A DNA stretch of 64,000 nt. Origin: Microvirga ossetica. GTDB taxonomy: Bacteria; Pseudomonadota; Alphaproteobacteria; Rhizobiales; Beijerinckiaceae. The stretch's first letter is position 1. Every line of letters starts with the position of its first letter. Of this stretch, positions 28,067 through 37,590 are shown in pieces. Location: contig NZ_CP016620.1 of NCBI RefSeq assembly GCF_002741015.1, forward strand, positions 372,001 through 436,000. The letters run 5' to 3'. The position numbers and the translations under genes are program-made. A model generated the notes under the pieces. It was not told the DNA's origin. It did no database searches and saw only the letters and a program-made list of their open reading frames with translations.

Positions 28067-28987
28067 TCAGCGATCGCCCTGAGCCACTGACGGGAGCGCA
28101 AGTCCGTGCTTCTTCGCCAGATCAAGTTGCTTCTTCACTGACGAGGCTGACCATGTGAGGCCGCCGCGCGGCGTCCGTTCCCGCATGCGCTCGAGTTGCG
28201 CGCCGATGTCCCGCAGCGACCGATGTGGATCGGCCATGGCGATGCCGGCGATCAGCGTCATGAGCCGGTCCTCCGGGTTTTTGCGTGGGGCAGGGCGGAG
28301 GAGGGCAGGGTCCGCCATATGCTGCGACACGAGTTTGCCGACCGCACGCCGCAACCGCGCTACCGTCCACGCTTGACCGTTGTCATGCAAGACCCGGACA
28401 ACATCTTCCCAAGGATGGTGCGGCCGCATCCGCTGAACCGTTGGCATCCATTGGTCGGCACCGACAATCAACTCGTCGAGGTAGACCTTCTCACGGGCGA
28501 GGGCGATCTTGCGGATGGCCTCCGGCCTGCGTTCGCGCATGCCCGGATTGCCTGGCTTCTTGCCTCGCGCCTTGGCGGCCATGATGCCAGCTCGTGTTCG
28601 CTCTGAGATCAGCGAGCGCTCGAGCTGCGCAACGGCGCCGAGAACCTGCAAGGAAAAAATACCTTGCGGGGTCGAGGTGTCGATGGGGTCGCGCAGGGAC
28701 CGGAAATGTGCCTTCCTGGCCTCCAAGGTTTCAATGACCTCGAGAAGGTGGCTCACCGAGCGCGCCAGTCGATCAAGCCGCACCACAACCAAAACCTCAT
28801 CTGCCTTGATCTCACGGAGGAGCCGCAACAGCACCGGCCGAGCTCGACTTGCCCCGGAGCCATGCTCCTGGTGGATCTCGGCACAGCCAACAGCACGCAG
28901 TTCATCGAGTTGGGCATCGTGCGCCTGATCCTCAGTAGACACACGGGCGTAGCCAATGAGGCGCTTCTTGATAGGGGAGGGGGCCAT
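28067..28987 (-). CDS. Serine recombinase (resolvase family)
   Basis: About 306 residues from MAPSPIKKRLIGYARVST; the nucleophile Ser is in RVST near residue 17. The catalytic domain continues with LRAVGCAEIHQEHGSGASRARP, VVRLDRLARSVSHLLEVIE and IFSLQVLGAVAQLERSLISERTRAG, as in Tn3-type resolvases and DNA invertases. The C-terminal 150 residues hold two further helical regions (PTVQRMRPHHPWEDVVRVL, ASSVKKQLDLAKKHG) rather than a single short HTH, so the protein is longer than classic 180-residue resolvases. It may resolve plasmid multimers or be left from a transposon. No res site was identified. Confidence 0.87.
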   Translation of the reverse strand: MAPSPIKKRLIGYARVSTEDQAHDAQLDELRAVGCAEIHQEHGSGASRARPVLLRLLREIKADEVLVVVRLDRLARSVSHLLEVIETLEARKAHFRSLRDPIDTSTPQGIFSLQVLGAVAQLERSLISERTRAGIMAAKARGKKPGNPGMRERRPEAIRKIALAREKVYLDELIVGADQWMPTVQRMRPHHPWEDVVRVLHDNGQAWTVARLRRAVGKLVSQHMADPALLRPAPRKNPEDRLMTLIAGIAMADPHRSLRDIGAQLERMRERTPRGGLTWSASSVKKQLDLAKKHGLALPSVAQGDR

Positions 28988-29035
28988 CGACAAGGTTCCG
29001 ACCTTGATTATAGGCCTTTTGTACACTTTTGCTTG

Positions 29036-29341
29036 TTATGAGCAACTGATCGTTTGCAAACGTCCTTCGAGCCATTTTGTTAACCAGCTAAGGAAGGAAG
29101 GACTTCCCACAAGTTGGCTAAACTGGCTTAAAATAAGGGCTTTTGACGCCTTCCTGCTGCTCTGACAGCCCGCGCGGGCGTTCTGGCCGAGGTTCATCCA
29201 GGCACCATTCGGTTCGTAGCGTGGAAGCCACTCCTGCAACGGCAGGTTGCCCTCTACCACACCGTAGTGAGCGCTGAGTTTTTTACCTCCACCCCGCTCA
29301 TGCCCAAGCTTTGCCAGTAACTTAGCCGCTCCGACTGTCAT
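29036..29341 (-). CDS. Unrecognised small ORF
   Basis: An open frame of 101 codons beginning MTVGAAKLLAKLGHERGGGKKLSAHYGVVEGN, with a GTGGGG stretch before the ATG. It is Trp/Pro/Gly-containing and reads plausibly as protein, but I know no family for it. The frame continues further upstream antisense to the zinc-ribbon gene, which I take as chance. It may be a remnant of a mobile element near the resolvase. Evidence is weak. Confidence 0.25.
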   Translation of the reverse strand: MTVGAAKLLAKLGHERGGGKKLSAHYGVVEGNLPLQEWLPRYEPNGAWMNLGQNARAGCQSSRKASKALILSQFSQLVGSPSFLSWLTKWLEGRLQTISCS

Positions 29342-29471
29342 CGGCCCCACTTCTTTGCCGGACCTGGTGCGCTGGTTCCGCTCGCATCCTCCGGGAGCGG
29401 AGCCGCGCCTCTCTGTCGCCTTACTGCCATGCTTCACGGGCGACAGATCCATCCGAAACGGAGGCCACAGC

Positions 29472-29861
29472 TTGTTCGAGGATGTTGGGAGCACACGCAT
29501 CGATCTGGCCTGTCCCAAGTGCCAGCAGTTGTTCAAGGTCCGGCTCCGGAAGCTGCAGTTCGGTGCCGATCTTGTCTGTCGGTTGTGCCGGCACGAATTC
29601 GCCGCCAAGGAGATCGCCGATCGCCCCGAGGTTCATGAGGCGCTGGCTCGCATGCACCAGATCATAAAGCCCCGCGTGCGGCCGATGGAGCCTCGCGGCA
29701 ATACGGGCAGCACCCAGGACCCGCCTGGCAGGATTGCGGGTCGCCATAGCGGCTACACAAGGAAGCCCGCCCAGCACCAGAATAAGGTGTCGGATGACGG
29801 CGGGGATGCGGTCGACGGCTGCCGCACAACATCCAGCCCTCCGGCCCTCAGGGTCTCGTGA
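29472..29861 (+). CDS. Small zinc-ribbon protein, TTG start
   Basis: From a TTG preceded by GGAGG the protein has 129 residues. Two Cys pairs, CPKC and CRLC, are 20-25 residues apart in the context LACPKCQQLFKVRLRKLQFGADLVCRLCRHEF. That is a zinc-ribbon like those at the N-terminus of transcription or MJ0042-type proteins. The remainder is Pro/Gly/Arg-rich and probably disordered. Function is unknown; nucleic-acid binding is a guess. Its 3' end overlaps the convergent phosphatase gene by 14 bases. The longer frame from 29355 has no ribosome site. Confidence 0.55.
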   Translation: MFEDVGSTRIDLACPKCQQLFKVRLRKLQFGADLVCRLCRHEFAAKEIADRPEVHEALARMHQIIKPRVRPMEPRGNTGSTQDPPGRIAGRHSGYTRKPAQHQNKVSDDGGDAVDGCRTTSSPPALRVS

Positions 29862-30960
29862 CGAGCTCGATCAGCACGGGCCAGTGGTCGGAGATACCGC
29901 TGCCCGCATCAAAATCGTAGCGGCGCGGCGACACGAAGCCCTGATCGTTCGTTTCGACCTGCTGGGCTGAGACAACGGCCGTCCGGAAACTTCCCAGATT
30001 GGCGAACCAGCCCACCGGGCTCGGTCTCTCCGTCAGCAGGCTGTCGGAGACCAGGAAGAAATCGAGAAACGACCAGGTGAACCAGGAGCGGTTGCCAGGC
30101 CGCGCGTTGCGGAACTTGTTGGAGCCGGGCTCGTCGCAGCCGGTCCTGACCTCGGGCGGGACGGTCCAGCGGCCCTCGGACAGGAGCCGCCCGAACAGGT
30201 CGCCCTGCGGCTCGTTGCAGGGAAAGTTGAAGTCCCCGCCTGCAACCGCGATGGCGTCTGCGGGCAGCGCCGCGCTAAGAGCGTTCAACGTCCGCATGGC
30301 ACGCTCGCGGCATTCGATCGGATTGCCGCCGGACGGGAAGTGGACGGCATACAGGTGGAGCGCGCGGCCATCCGGCAGGGCGAGCGGGGCCGCCACGATG
30401 TCCCGCGTCGCCCGGCACAGGTCGCTGTCAGTCCCGAACTCCACCTTGTGGGCCGTGGGCGGGGAGGCGGAGGGCAGGCGCGAGAGGATGCCGACATCGA
30501 TGCCACGGTCGAGGTCGGTGACCGTCGTGTCGAGTTCGATTTCTGTCGTGTAGCCCAGACCGGCCAGGAACTCGGTGTTCAGGCGCGCGAGAATGGCCGG
30601 GTTCTCGAGTTCCGGCAGGATGATGACGTCGGGCTGCGGACGCACTGCGCGGATCACGTCGGCGATGGCCTGGAGCTTGCGGCGGAGCTTGTCGTCCGTC
30701 CAGTCGATGTCGCGGCACTCCCGGGCAAAGGCTGGAATGGGGGTGAACTGCCGGCAGTGTGCTTCGTGCCCCGGGCGCGCGTCCTTCACCGCCTTGGGCA
30801 GGAAGGTATCGTCAAAGGGATTGGCAGGATCATCGACTGTGTCGAAGAGGTTCTCGACGTTCCAGGACATCAGCGTGACGGTCCGGAACTCCTGACCCAC
30901 TGACGCTGTTGCGGCGGCAGCCGCGATCACGACAAGCAGGGTTCGGGCGAGCCACACCAT
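29848..30960 (-). CDS. Exported endonuclease/exonuclease/phosphatase (EEP) family protein
   Basis: The ATG at 30960 follows GGAGG and opens a signal peptide (VWLARTLLVVIAAAAATASVG). The 370-residue product shows EEP hallmarks: MSWNVENLFD at the N-terminus, PDVIILPELENPAIL (metal-binding Glu), LHLYAVHFPSGG, VAGGDFNFPCNEP, and the C-terminal GSGISDHWPVLIEL with the catalytic Asp-His. Family members hydrolyse phosphodiester bonds in nucleic acids, lipids or small molecules. An exported form would act in the periplasm, for example on nucleic acid or phospholipid headgroups, but the substrate is not evident. Confidence 0.85.
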   Translation of the reverse strand: MVWLARTLLVVIAAAAATASVGQEFRTVTLMSWNVENLFDTVDDPANPFDDTFLPKAVKDARPGHEAHCRQFTPIPAFARECRDIDWTDDKLRRKLQAIADVIRAVRPQPDVIILPELENPAILARLNTEFLAGLGYTTEIELDTTVTDLDRGIDVGILSRLPSASPPTAHKVEFGTDSDLCRATRDIVAAPLALPDGRALHLYAVHFPSGGNPIECRERAMRTLNALSAALPADAIAVAGGDFNFPCNEPQGDLFGRLLSEGRWTVPPEVRTGCDEPGSNKFRNARPGNRSWFTWSFLDFFLVSDSLLTERPSPVGWFANLGSFRTAVVSAQQVETNDQGFVSPRRYDFDAGSGISDHWPVLIELVTRP

Positions 30961-31285
30961 CGCAGTGTCCTCCGTGTCTGGAGCATCATGGCACAGGAGT
31001 GTGACACCCAAGTGGACGTGGAGCGGTCGAGGCATCGCGATGTCTGGCAGCCGCATGGGAGGGGAGGGCGTGTCAAATTTCGGAAGCGGACCTTTATACG
31101 GCCGAGCCTAAGAGCCGAGTTTGACCCGCGGTGGCCCTCCGCCAGTCCTCCACCGCTTTCACCGACAACCGAGCAGCGGTGCCCGCAGCGTTTGATGTCG
31201 GCATAACCATCTTTCAGTCCGGCCGGTCGGCTTACCCCTCAACGCATCAGGATTCAGCAGAGATGCACTCCTCGTGGGATCTCTG

Positions 31286-33775
31286 TCATGAGATGGATGT
31301 CAGGTCGAGCGTCGAAGGTGGACCTTCGTCTCCAATTGAACGGCCGCTCTCTCGCATCGCCCGGGCACATCTGGCGAGAAGCAAAGCAGGTCCGGGCAGC
31401 AGAAGGTAACAGATCGCCCCAATCCGAAGCGTCGTATCGATGCCGAACTCGATGCTTGTCAGCACGGCGACGCTGGCCGCGAGCACACCGGCTGCTCCGT
31501 TGATGCCCCAGAACCAAGGGGTTGGTTTCTTGTCGATCGCCGACACCAGCCGCATTCCGGTCGGAAACCCGAAGCCCATGAGGAAGCCGGCTGGCGAGAG
31601 AACCAGCACCGCCAGTCCGGCTCGGAGCAAGAGGCCTGCGCTCTCAAGCCGGAGCAGGATGTCGGGCAGCCAGAAAGGCAGGAGAAGGAGGTACAGACTG
31701 GTCAGAGCCGACCAGCTGACGAGCCTCGCGCTGCTGTCGAGTGGGGCACGCTCGGACACCAGGCTGCCGATGCCGGTCGACAGGATCAGGCTGAAGAGGA
31801 CGACGCTGAGAGCATAAACCGGGTGGCCCAGAAACACGCTGATGCGCTGAAGCAGGCCAATCTCAACCATCATGAAGCCGATGCCAATTAGGCCGAAATA
31901 GAAGGTTCCGGCGCCGATCAGCCCGGATGGCCTCGAACTCACCATAGACCGCAGCGGAACGATGATCGTCGCTGCGACGAGAATGGCCGAGATGAGGATC
32001 AGCATGGCGAGTGTCAGGGTCGCGCTCAGATTGCCTCCATAGACGCCCACCCTCGAAGCCAGAGTGAAGACGTCCTGATCAAGCAGGCGACCGAGCCGCA
32101 ACTGGTTGAAGAAGAACGGGCGTGCATCAGTCGGCGGGCTCAGGTCGAGGTAGGAGGCCTCGGTGGCCCGCGCGAGAGCGCTGCGATCGGGCGCCGCCAC
32201 GATGCGCTCGAGCAGCGGCGAGGCGGCCGGTGCCTGCGGGCTCAGCAGGACGGAGAACGCGTAGGTGTGCGCAGCTTGCCGGAGCGCCGCCAAGGCTTGG
32301 GCCGACAGCGGCGAGCGCGACATGACCAAGGTCGCCACATTGTCTGACGCTGCCATGAAGAGGTGTCTCTTCGGGTCCGTCGCCCCAAGGGATTGGAGCG
32401 TTGCCACAGCCAGGCTCACCATGCGGCCGGTCTCGTTGACCTCGCCGGGGGCGTACCAACGGCTCACGGTGAAGACACCCGACGGCGTCAGGCGCTCGAG
32501 GAAGATCCGCCAGGCCTCGACCGTGTAGAGGCCGTTCTCCGACAGGGTGAAGGCGCCGGCGCCAGTGGCCGCCCAGGTGTCGATCAGGCTCATCTGGATG
32601 ACGTCGAAGGAGCGTTCGGCGCGGGCGAACCAGCTTCTCGCCTCATCGACTTCGAAGGAGAGGCCGGGCTGCCGACCGATGGCGGTGTCGTTCGCGAAGC
32701 GCCGGGTCAACAGGTCGATGAAGATCGGGTTGATCTCGACGCCGACCACTTCTGAGACACCAAACACGCGCGCTGACAAGAGGTCCCGGCCGCCGCCGAC
32801 GCCGATCACCGCCCCGGTCTGCAGGCCGGGAACTGCGTAGGCGAGGTTGGTGACGTCGTAGCGGAGGAAGGCCAACTCGTTCAGATCGCCGGAGAAGCGA
32901 TAAACCGCGGTCCCGGCACCGCCGTCGATGTTCATCCAGCGCTGCTCGATCGGATCTGCGACAAAGCGTGGGGACGGCCCCCAGAGCGCCGGTCGCGTCC
33001 TCTCAGGCTGGCCGACCGTGATGCGCGAGAACGAGTTCCATTTCTCATAGGCGATCGTCGCCGGATGCTCGATCTGGTCCTTCACCACCGTCGGCCGGAC
33101 GCCCTCGATCAAGCTGTTAGCGAAGGCGAGGATCGCAAGGCCTGCAAGCACAGGGCCGCGATACCGGAAAAGCCAGCCGGCCACAGACCGGCCCAGTGGC
33201 ACATCCCCGAGATCCGCCCGCGCGAAGAACTGGCCGCCGGCGGCAATAAGGACCGCAATCCAGAGCACTGCCGAGGGACCACTGACCAGATTGAGCAGAC
33301 CGAGGGCCCCTAGGCAGCCGAGAGCCGCGCCGAGCAGGTCGATCCCATAGACCACGCCGACGGGGAAGGGGCTGCGGGTCAGGGCTAGGCTGACGACGAT
33401 GCCGGAGAAGAAGAACGGGAGAGACAAGGCAACGGCGAACTCAGTCCAGACGACGAGTGACATGACCGATGCGGGCAGGCTCGTGACAATGGTCAACTGC
33501 ACCAGGAGTGCCAGGATCGTCGCGAGGGCGAAGCTGAGTGAGGCGGTGCTCAGGTGATAGGACAGCTGCCCCGGGCGGTACCGCTCGGGCCGGAGATAGA
33601 CCCAGACCGCTCCGGCCGTGAGGCCGAACATCGCGACGCTGATGACGAAAAATGCCAGGTGATACCAGGATGTGACGGAGATGATCCGGGTTTCGACGAT
33701 CTGCAGCATCAGGGTTGCTGCGGTGATCAGGCCGAGGCCTGTATAGAACGACAGTCGTTGCGCAATCTTCTGCAA
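31286..33775 (-). CDS. Membrane-embedded spermidine-synthase-like protein
   Basis: An 829-residue protein beginning at a TTG. The first ~250 residues form seven or so membrane helices (LGLITAATLMLQIVETRIIS, AMFGLTAGAVWVYL and others). A Rossmann methyltransferase/aminopropyltransferase-like domain follows, with the cofactor loop VIGVGGGRDLLSA and the acidic VVGVEINPIF. More membrane helices occupy the C-terminus (FYFGLIGIGFMMVEIGLLQ, GFLMGFGFPTGMRLV). Such fused proteins are annotated as spermidine-synthase-like, but most lack proof of polyamine synthesis. Its neighbours give no pathway clue. Confidence 0.78.
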   Translation of the reverse strand: MQKIAQRLSFYTGLGLITAATLMLQIVETRIISVTSWYHLAFFVISVAMFGLTAGAVWVYLRPERYRPGQLSYHLSTASLSFALATILALLVQLTIVTSLPASVMSLVVWTEFAVALSLPFFFSGIVVSLALTRSPFPVGVVYGIDLLGAALGCLGALGLLNLVSGPSAVLWIAVLIAAGGQFFARADLGDVPLGRSVAGWLFRYRGPVLAGLAILAFANSLIEGVRPTVVKDQIEHPATIAYEKWNSFSRITVGQPERTRPALWGPSPRFVADPIEQRWMNIDGGAGTAVYRFSGDLNELAFLRYDVTNLAYAVPGLQTGAVIGVGGGRDLLSARVFGVSEVVGVEINPIFIDLLTRRFANDTAIGRQPGLSFEVDEARSWFARAERSFDVIQMSLIDTWAATGAGAFTLSENGLYTVEAWRIFLERLTPSGVFTVSRWYAPGEVNETGRMVSLAVATLQSLGATDPKRHLFMAASDNVATLVMSRSPLSAQALAALRQAAHTYAFSVLLSPQAPAASPLLERIVAAPDRSALARATEASYLDLSPPTDARPFFFNQLRLGRLLDQDVFTLASRVGVYGGNLSATLTLAMLILISAILVAATIIVPLRSMVSSRPSGLIGAGTFYFGLIGIGFMMVEIGLLQRISVFLGHPVYALSVVLFSLILSTGIGSLVSERAPLDSSARLVSWSALTSLYLLLLPFWLPDILLRLESAGLLLRAGLAVLVLSPAGFLMGFGFPTGMRLVSAIDKKPTPWFWGINGAAGVLAASVAVLTSIEFGIDTTLRIGAICYLLLPGPALLLARCARAMRESGRSIGDEGPPSTLDLTSIS

Positions 33776-34010
33776 TCGTCGTCCCCGTATCTTGGCGGAT
33801 CGATCGCGGCTCTTGCCATTCAGTCAGCCGAACGATCCCGGCAGGCTCATCGGCAGGAGATCCGACGCAGAAGGACTTTCCCACAAATCGCGAGCGCTGT
33901 CAGCTTGGCAGCAAAGCCGTCTGGCTTCGGTTGCTCATGCCGCTCGGAGATCGAAGCCGAGGTGCTGGATCGCGCCGACATATTGCCAGGTGGAATGTCG
34001 CCTTCTGGCA

Positions 34011-35575
34011 GATTTCGTTGAAAAAGTCGGCGCTCGGATTGGCTGAGGCAGCGACGTGGCTTTGTTTGCTGAAGTCAAAACCTCAATGAGCCGAGCCCTC
34101 TCGCTCCCCTTACGCCGCTTGTGTCACCCGAGGCTTTGATGGGACGACCAGTTTGGCGAGCTTTCTCAGATTCTGGGCGGTCGCTGCCAGCAGGAACTCA
34201 TCCTGAGCACCGCACGGACCTCTCAGCCGCAGACGTCCCATCTTCAGGATCCGCTTGAGATGGGCAAACAGCATCTCGACGCGCTTGCGATCCTGCCGCG
34301 ACTGCTCAAAGGCTGGCGTTCCGGCCAGCGCTCGGGCCCTACCCCGGACGTGCTCGTAGATGCTGCGCGGGATCTTGCGCGCTGGCGTGTTGGGACAGCA
34401 CCGCTCCTTGAGGTGGCACGGACCACAGTCAAAGGTGCTGCCGAGATAGATGCGGGTGGTCCCCTCGTTCACGATCCGGCCGCTGGTCGTCAAGGTGTTG
34501 CCCTCGGGACAGGTGTAGGTGTCCGCGCCAGGGTCATAGCTGAAGTCCGCTCGTGAGAAGGTGCCATCCTGACGCGTGGACTTGTCGATGACCGGAACAT
34601 GGGGTTCGATCCTCTGCTCCTCCACGAGCCAGTGCAGCATCTCGGCCGAGCCATACCCACTGTCGCCCGCCAGCCGGTCGGGCTTGAGGCCAAAGCGTTC
34701 AGCCGTGCGCTCCAGCATGGTACGGGCAGCCCCCACTTCGGCCTGCCGCACGGCCCGGGAAGCCTCCACATCGAAGCCTCCACATCCACGATCACGGCCG
34801 ACTTGAGGTCGATGAGGTCGTTGTCCGCATAGGCAAAGAACGCCGTGCCACGCATCGCAACGGTCCACTGAGCCGCCAGATCGGAAGGCGAGGCGAACTT
34901 CGGCTCAATATCAGTCGCTGCACCCCAGGCGGCCTCGTCGAGGGTGGCGAGATACTCCCGCACCGCTCGCGGGGCAGCGGCAGTATGGTCCTGGGCTTGC
35001 CAGTCGGAGCCCGCCAGGGAGCGCTGCTTGTTGGCATCGGCTTGGATCAGGCTGGCATCGACCGCAAAGCCTTCACCACCCACCAGCCCCTCGTCCAGAC
35101 AGCGTTGCGCCACCGCCTCGAACAGGTGTGACGGAAGAGGTCGCTCTCGCGAAAGCGGCCATGCCGGTTCTTGGAGTAGGTGGAGTGGTCCGGCACCTTG
35201 CCCTCCAGCCCGAGATGGCAGAACCATCGATAGGCCAGGTTCAGGTGCACCTCCTCGCACAGGCGCCGCTCGGATCGAATGCCGAGGCAGTAGCCGATCA
35301 GCAGCATGCGGATCATCAGCTCGGGATCGATGGAGGGGTGGCCTGTCGTGCTGTCGAAGCCGGCCAGATGCCGGCGCAACTCCGAGCAGTCGACGAAGTG
35401 GTCGATGGATCTCAGCAGGTGATCGGAAGGGACGTGGTCTTCGAGCAGGAACGCGTAGAACAGGCTCTCCTGCATCACGAGACGCTTGCCCATCATGGCC
35501 CGAGCCTCCTGCTGAGAATGCCTCTTCAGGAGAGCACGATCCGACGCCGTTCACGAGGAGTTTTTCAACGAAATC
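34011..35575 (-). mobile_element. IS1182-family insertion sequence with terminal repeats
   Basis: The ends are inverted repeats of 18 bases, GATTTCGTTGAAAAAGTC at 34011-34028 and the complement of GATTTCGTTGAAAAACTC ending at 35575 (17 of 18 match). A 4-base direct repeat GGCA lies immediately outside both ends (34007-34010 and 35576-35579), consistent with a target duplication. The element is about 1.56 kb and contains one transposase gene in three frames. Confidence 0.85.
34110..35496 (-). pseudogene. IS1182 transposase broken by two frameshifts
   Basis: The coding sequence starts at 35496 (MMGKRLVMQESLFYAFLLED) and runs in one frame to about 35128. There an extra two bases in a GTGTG run (35126-35130) shift the frame; the next part continues LFEAVAQRCLDEGLVGGEGFAVDASLIQADAN. 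At 34759-34786 the 14-mer GAAGCCTCCACATC is perfectly duplicated in tandem, which shifts the frame again just after IVDVEAS. Removing one copy restores RAVRQAEVGAARTML. The last frame carries GDSGYGSAEMLHW, the Cys-rich CGPCHLKERCCP segment and VEMLFAHLKRIL. The enzyme is therefore inactive unless supplied by another copy. Confidence 0.85.
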
Positions 35576-35653
35576 GGCACGAAGCGGACCAAAGCCGAAC
35601 TTCAGCTTTCGATCCGGAAGCGGTCATTGTTGAGATATAAGTCTGAGGCTATC

Positions 35654-35905
35654 CTACGCGGCCGTATCTCCCTTATTCTCACCTATCCCAACAGTGTCCG
35701 CGGCTATTCTCGCCCGCCGGCGTGCGGCGGACAGCTGTGACACCATGTCGAGACCGCCGCTCACCTCAAGCTTACCGGTGAACAAGCGCAAGTATTTGCC
35801 GAGGTTCTTCAGCGCTTCCAGCTTCGAATGAGCCTTGATCTTGATAGCCCGCGGCACCCCGGGCTGTGTTGCGTTAATCTGCCAAGCCACAGGATGTAGC
35901 GGCAA
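35654..35905 (-). pseudogene. Phage terminase small-subunit remnant
   Basis: The frame contains IKIKAHSKLEALKNLGKYLRLF followed by a short charged tail. This matches the C-terminal pattern of terminase small subunits (IKLHDKLGALEKLGKHLGMF type). The N-terminal DNA-binding half is missing, and the upstream sequence has no matching frame. It is best read as a decayed prophage piece next to the IS1182 element; no other phage genes are seen nearby. Confidence 0.5.
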
Positions 35906-36049
35906 TTGCGCTTTGAAAGCACACTGCGGGTTGCGCTATCCGAGTTAATGCAACAGAGCCCCAGAGGGGACCGGCTCCGAATGTGTGATGGAACTGGGGC
36001 CCTGCGAAACGACGGACATCCGGGTTTTCCTAAGCTGACATAAAAAGAC

Positions 36050-37195
36050 TCAACGGAAGCGTAAATTGTCACGACTGAGTTGATCGATTGAGGTGCAGCC
36101 CATAAGCTTCATATCGCGCACGAGCTCTGTGCGCATAAGCTCGAGAGCATGTTCTACGCCAGCCTGACCGGCAACTGCCAACGGGAACAGATAGTATCGA
36201 CCGAGGCCCACGGCCTTAGCCCCTAGCGAAAGCGCCTTGAGGACGTGACTACCGCGCCGTACCCCGCCATCCATAATAACGTCGATGCGGTCGCCGACGG
36301 CATCAACGACTTCCGCAAGCTGTTCAAAGGCGGTGCGGGAACCATCAAGCTGCCGGCCCCCATGATTGGAAAGTACAATGCCGGTGCACCCGATCTCGAC
36401 CGCCCGCTTTGCGTCTTCTACCGACATCACACCCTTGAGGCAGAACTGACCGTTCCATTCTTCGACCATCTGAGCGACATCCTGCCATGACAGCGATGGA
36501 TCAAGCATGTCGGTAAAGTAGCGGCTAATCGACATGGCCCCACGGCCCATGTCCACATGACCGTCGAGTTGTGGCAGCTTGAACGGCTCGTGGGTTAAGT
36601 AATTGAACGCCCAGGCCGGGCGGATCGCGAACTGCGTGATACCGGCGAGATTGAGCTTGAACGGGATCGAAAAGCCGGTGCGCTTGTCACGCTCTCGGTT
36701 GCCACCTGTGATGCTGTCGACGGTCAGAATCATCACCTCGACACCAGCCTTTTGGGCCCGTGTCATCATCTCCCGGTTAAGGTCGCGATCTTTGTGGAAG
36801 TAGAATTGATAGACCTGAGGCGTAGAGCTGATCCGGCGCGCTTCCTCGAGGCTTGTTGTGCCCAGTGAAGACACGCCGAACATCGTACCAAAACGTGCGG
36901 CGGCCGCGGCGACGGCTCGTTCACCCTGGTGATGAAACAGCCGCTGGAGGGCGGTCGGCGAGCAATAAACCGGCATGGCCAGCTTCTGGCCCATGACCGT
37001 TACCGAAAGGTCGACCTCGGTGACACCACGCAGCACATTGGGGACGAGGTCGCAAGTGTCGAATGCGGCCGTGTTGCGATGGTAGGTGACTTCGTCATCG
37101 GCGGCGCCGTCAATGTAGTTGAAAATTGGACCGGGCAGGCGCTTTTTGGCCAATCGGCGGAAGTCATGAAAATTAAGGCAATGTTTCAGACGCAC
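36050..37195 (-). CDS. FMN-dependent alpha-hydroxy-acid oxidase (lactate dehydrogenase type)
   Basis: A 381-residue TIM-barrel flavoenzyme with a GTG start. Key blocks are FNYIDGAADDEVTYHRN near the N-terminus, the FMN-binding CSPTALQRLFH region, YQFYFHKDRDL, LTVDS, the catalytic LSNHGGRQLDG (His as base, Arg for the carboxylate) and the phosphate-binding DGGVRRGSHVLKALSLGA. These match L-lactate dehydrogenase (LldD) and mandelate dehydrogenase, and the exact 2-hydroxy acid cannot be assigned. There is no lactate permease or regulator gene adjacent. Length is normal and no frame defect is visible. Confidence 0.9.
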   Translation of the reverse strand: MRLKHCLNFHDFRRLAKKRLPGPIFNYIDGAADDEVTYHRNTAAFDTCDLVPNVLRGVTEVDLSVTVMGQKLAMPVYCSPTALQRLFHHQGERAVAAAAARFGTMFGVSSLGTTSLEEARRISSTPQVYQFYFHKDRDLNREMMTRAQKAGVEVMILTVDSITGGNRERDKRTGFSIPFKLNLAGITQFAIRPAWAFNYLTHEPFKLPQLDGHVDMGRGAMSISRYFTDMLDPSLSWQDVAQMVEEWNGQFCLKGVMSVEDAKRAVEIGCTGIVLSNHGGRQLDGSRTAFEQLAEVVDAVGDRIDVIMDGGVRRGSHVLKALSLGAKAVGLGRYYLFPLAVAGQAGVEHALELMRTELVRDMKLMGCTSIDQLSRDNLRFR

Positions 37196-37369
37196 GACGC
37201 TTAACCTTTATTGCTTTGAACGACGACACCATAGCCGCGCCGCAGGAAATCGTGGACTGAAAATCGTCAGCTGCCAAATGTCAGTTGGGCGTGGCGGCTT
37301 GCGACGAAGGCGCCAAGCATAATCAGGTCCGAACTTCCTGCCCGGGCGGATCACGGTGCTCTCAAGAGC

Positions 37370-37534
37370 ATGAACCTGCCGATGCGCGTCTTCCAGAGAC
37401 TGCAAACGGCCTCAGCAATGATCAAGGGGCTCGAGGTCATGGGCGTGACCCGCCGAAGCCACTGCATCCTTCGGGCGCCAGGAGGGACAGCCGAAACCCG
37501 TCTCGTCAATCAGCTCTTCGGTCTTGATGCCTAA
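37370..37534 (+). pseudogene. IS6-family transposase C-terminal remnant
   Basis: A 54-residue tail reads RVFQRLQTASAMIKGLEVMGVTRRSHCIL...AETRLVNQLFGLDA followed by a stop. This matches the C-terminus of IS6-type transposases (LQGYEAMRMIRKG...RFINKLFGL). The catalytic part is gone. Together with the elements near 47 and 62 kb it shows repeated IS6 activity in this replicon. Confidence 0.5.
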
Positions 37535-37590
37535 ATGGCCTATTGGGTTGGGCTCAATGTGCTCTATCCGAGTGACTGCAACACAGCCCT

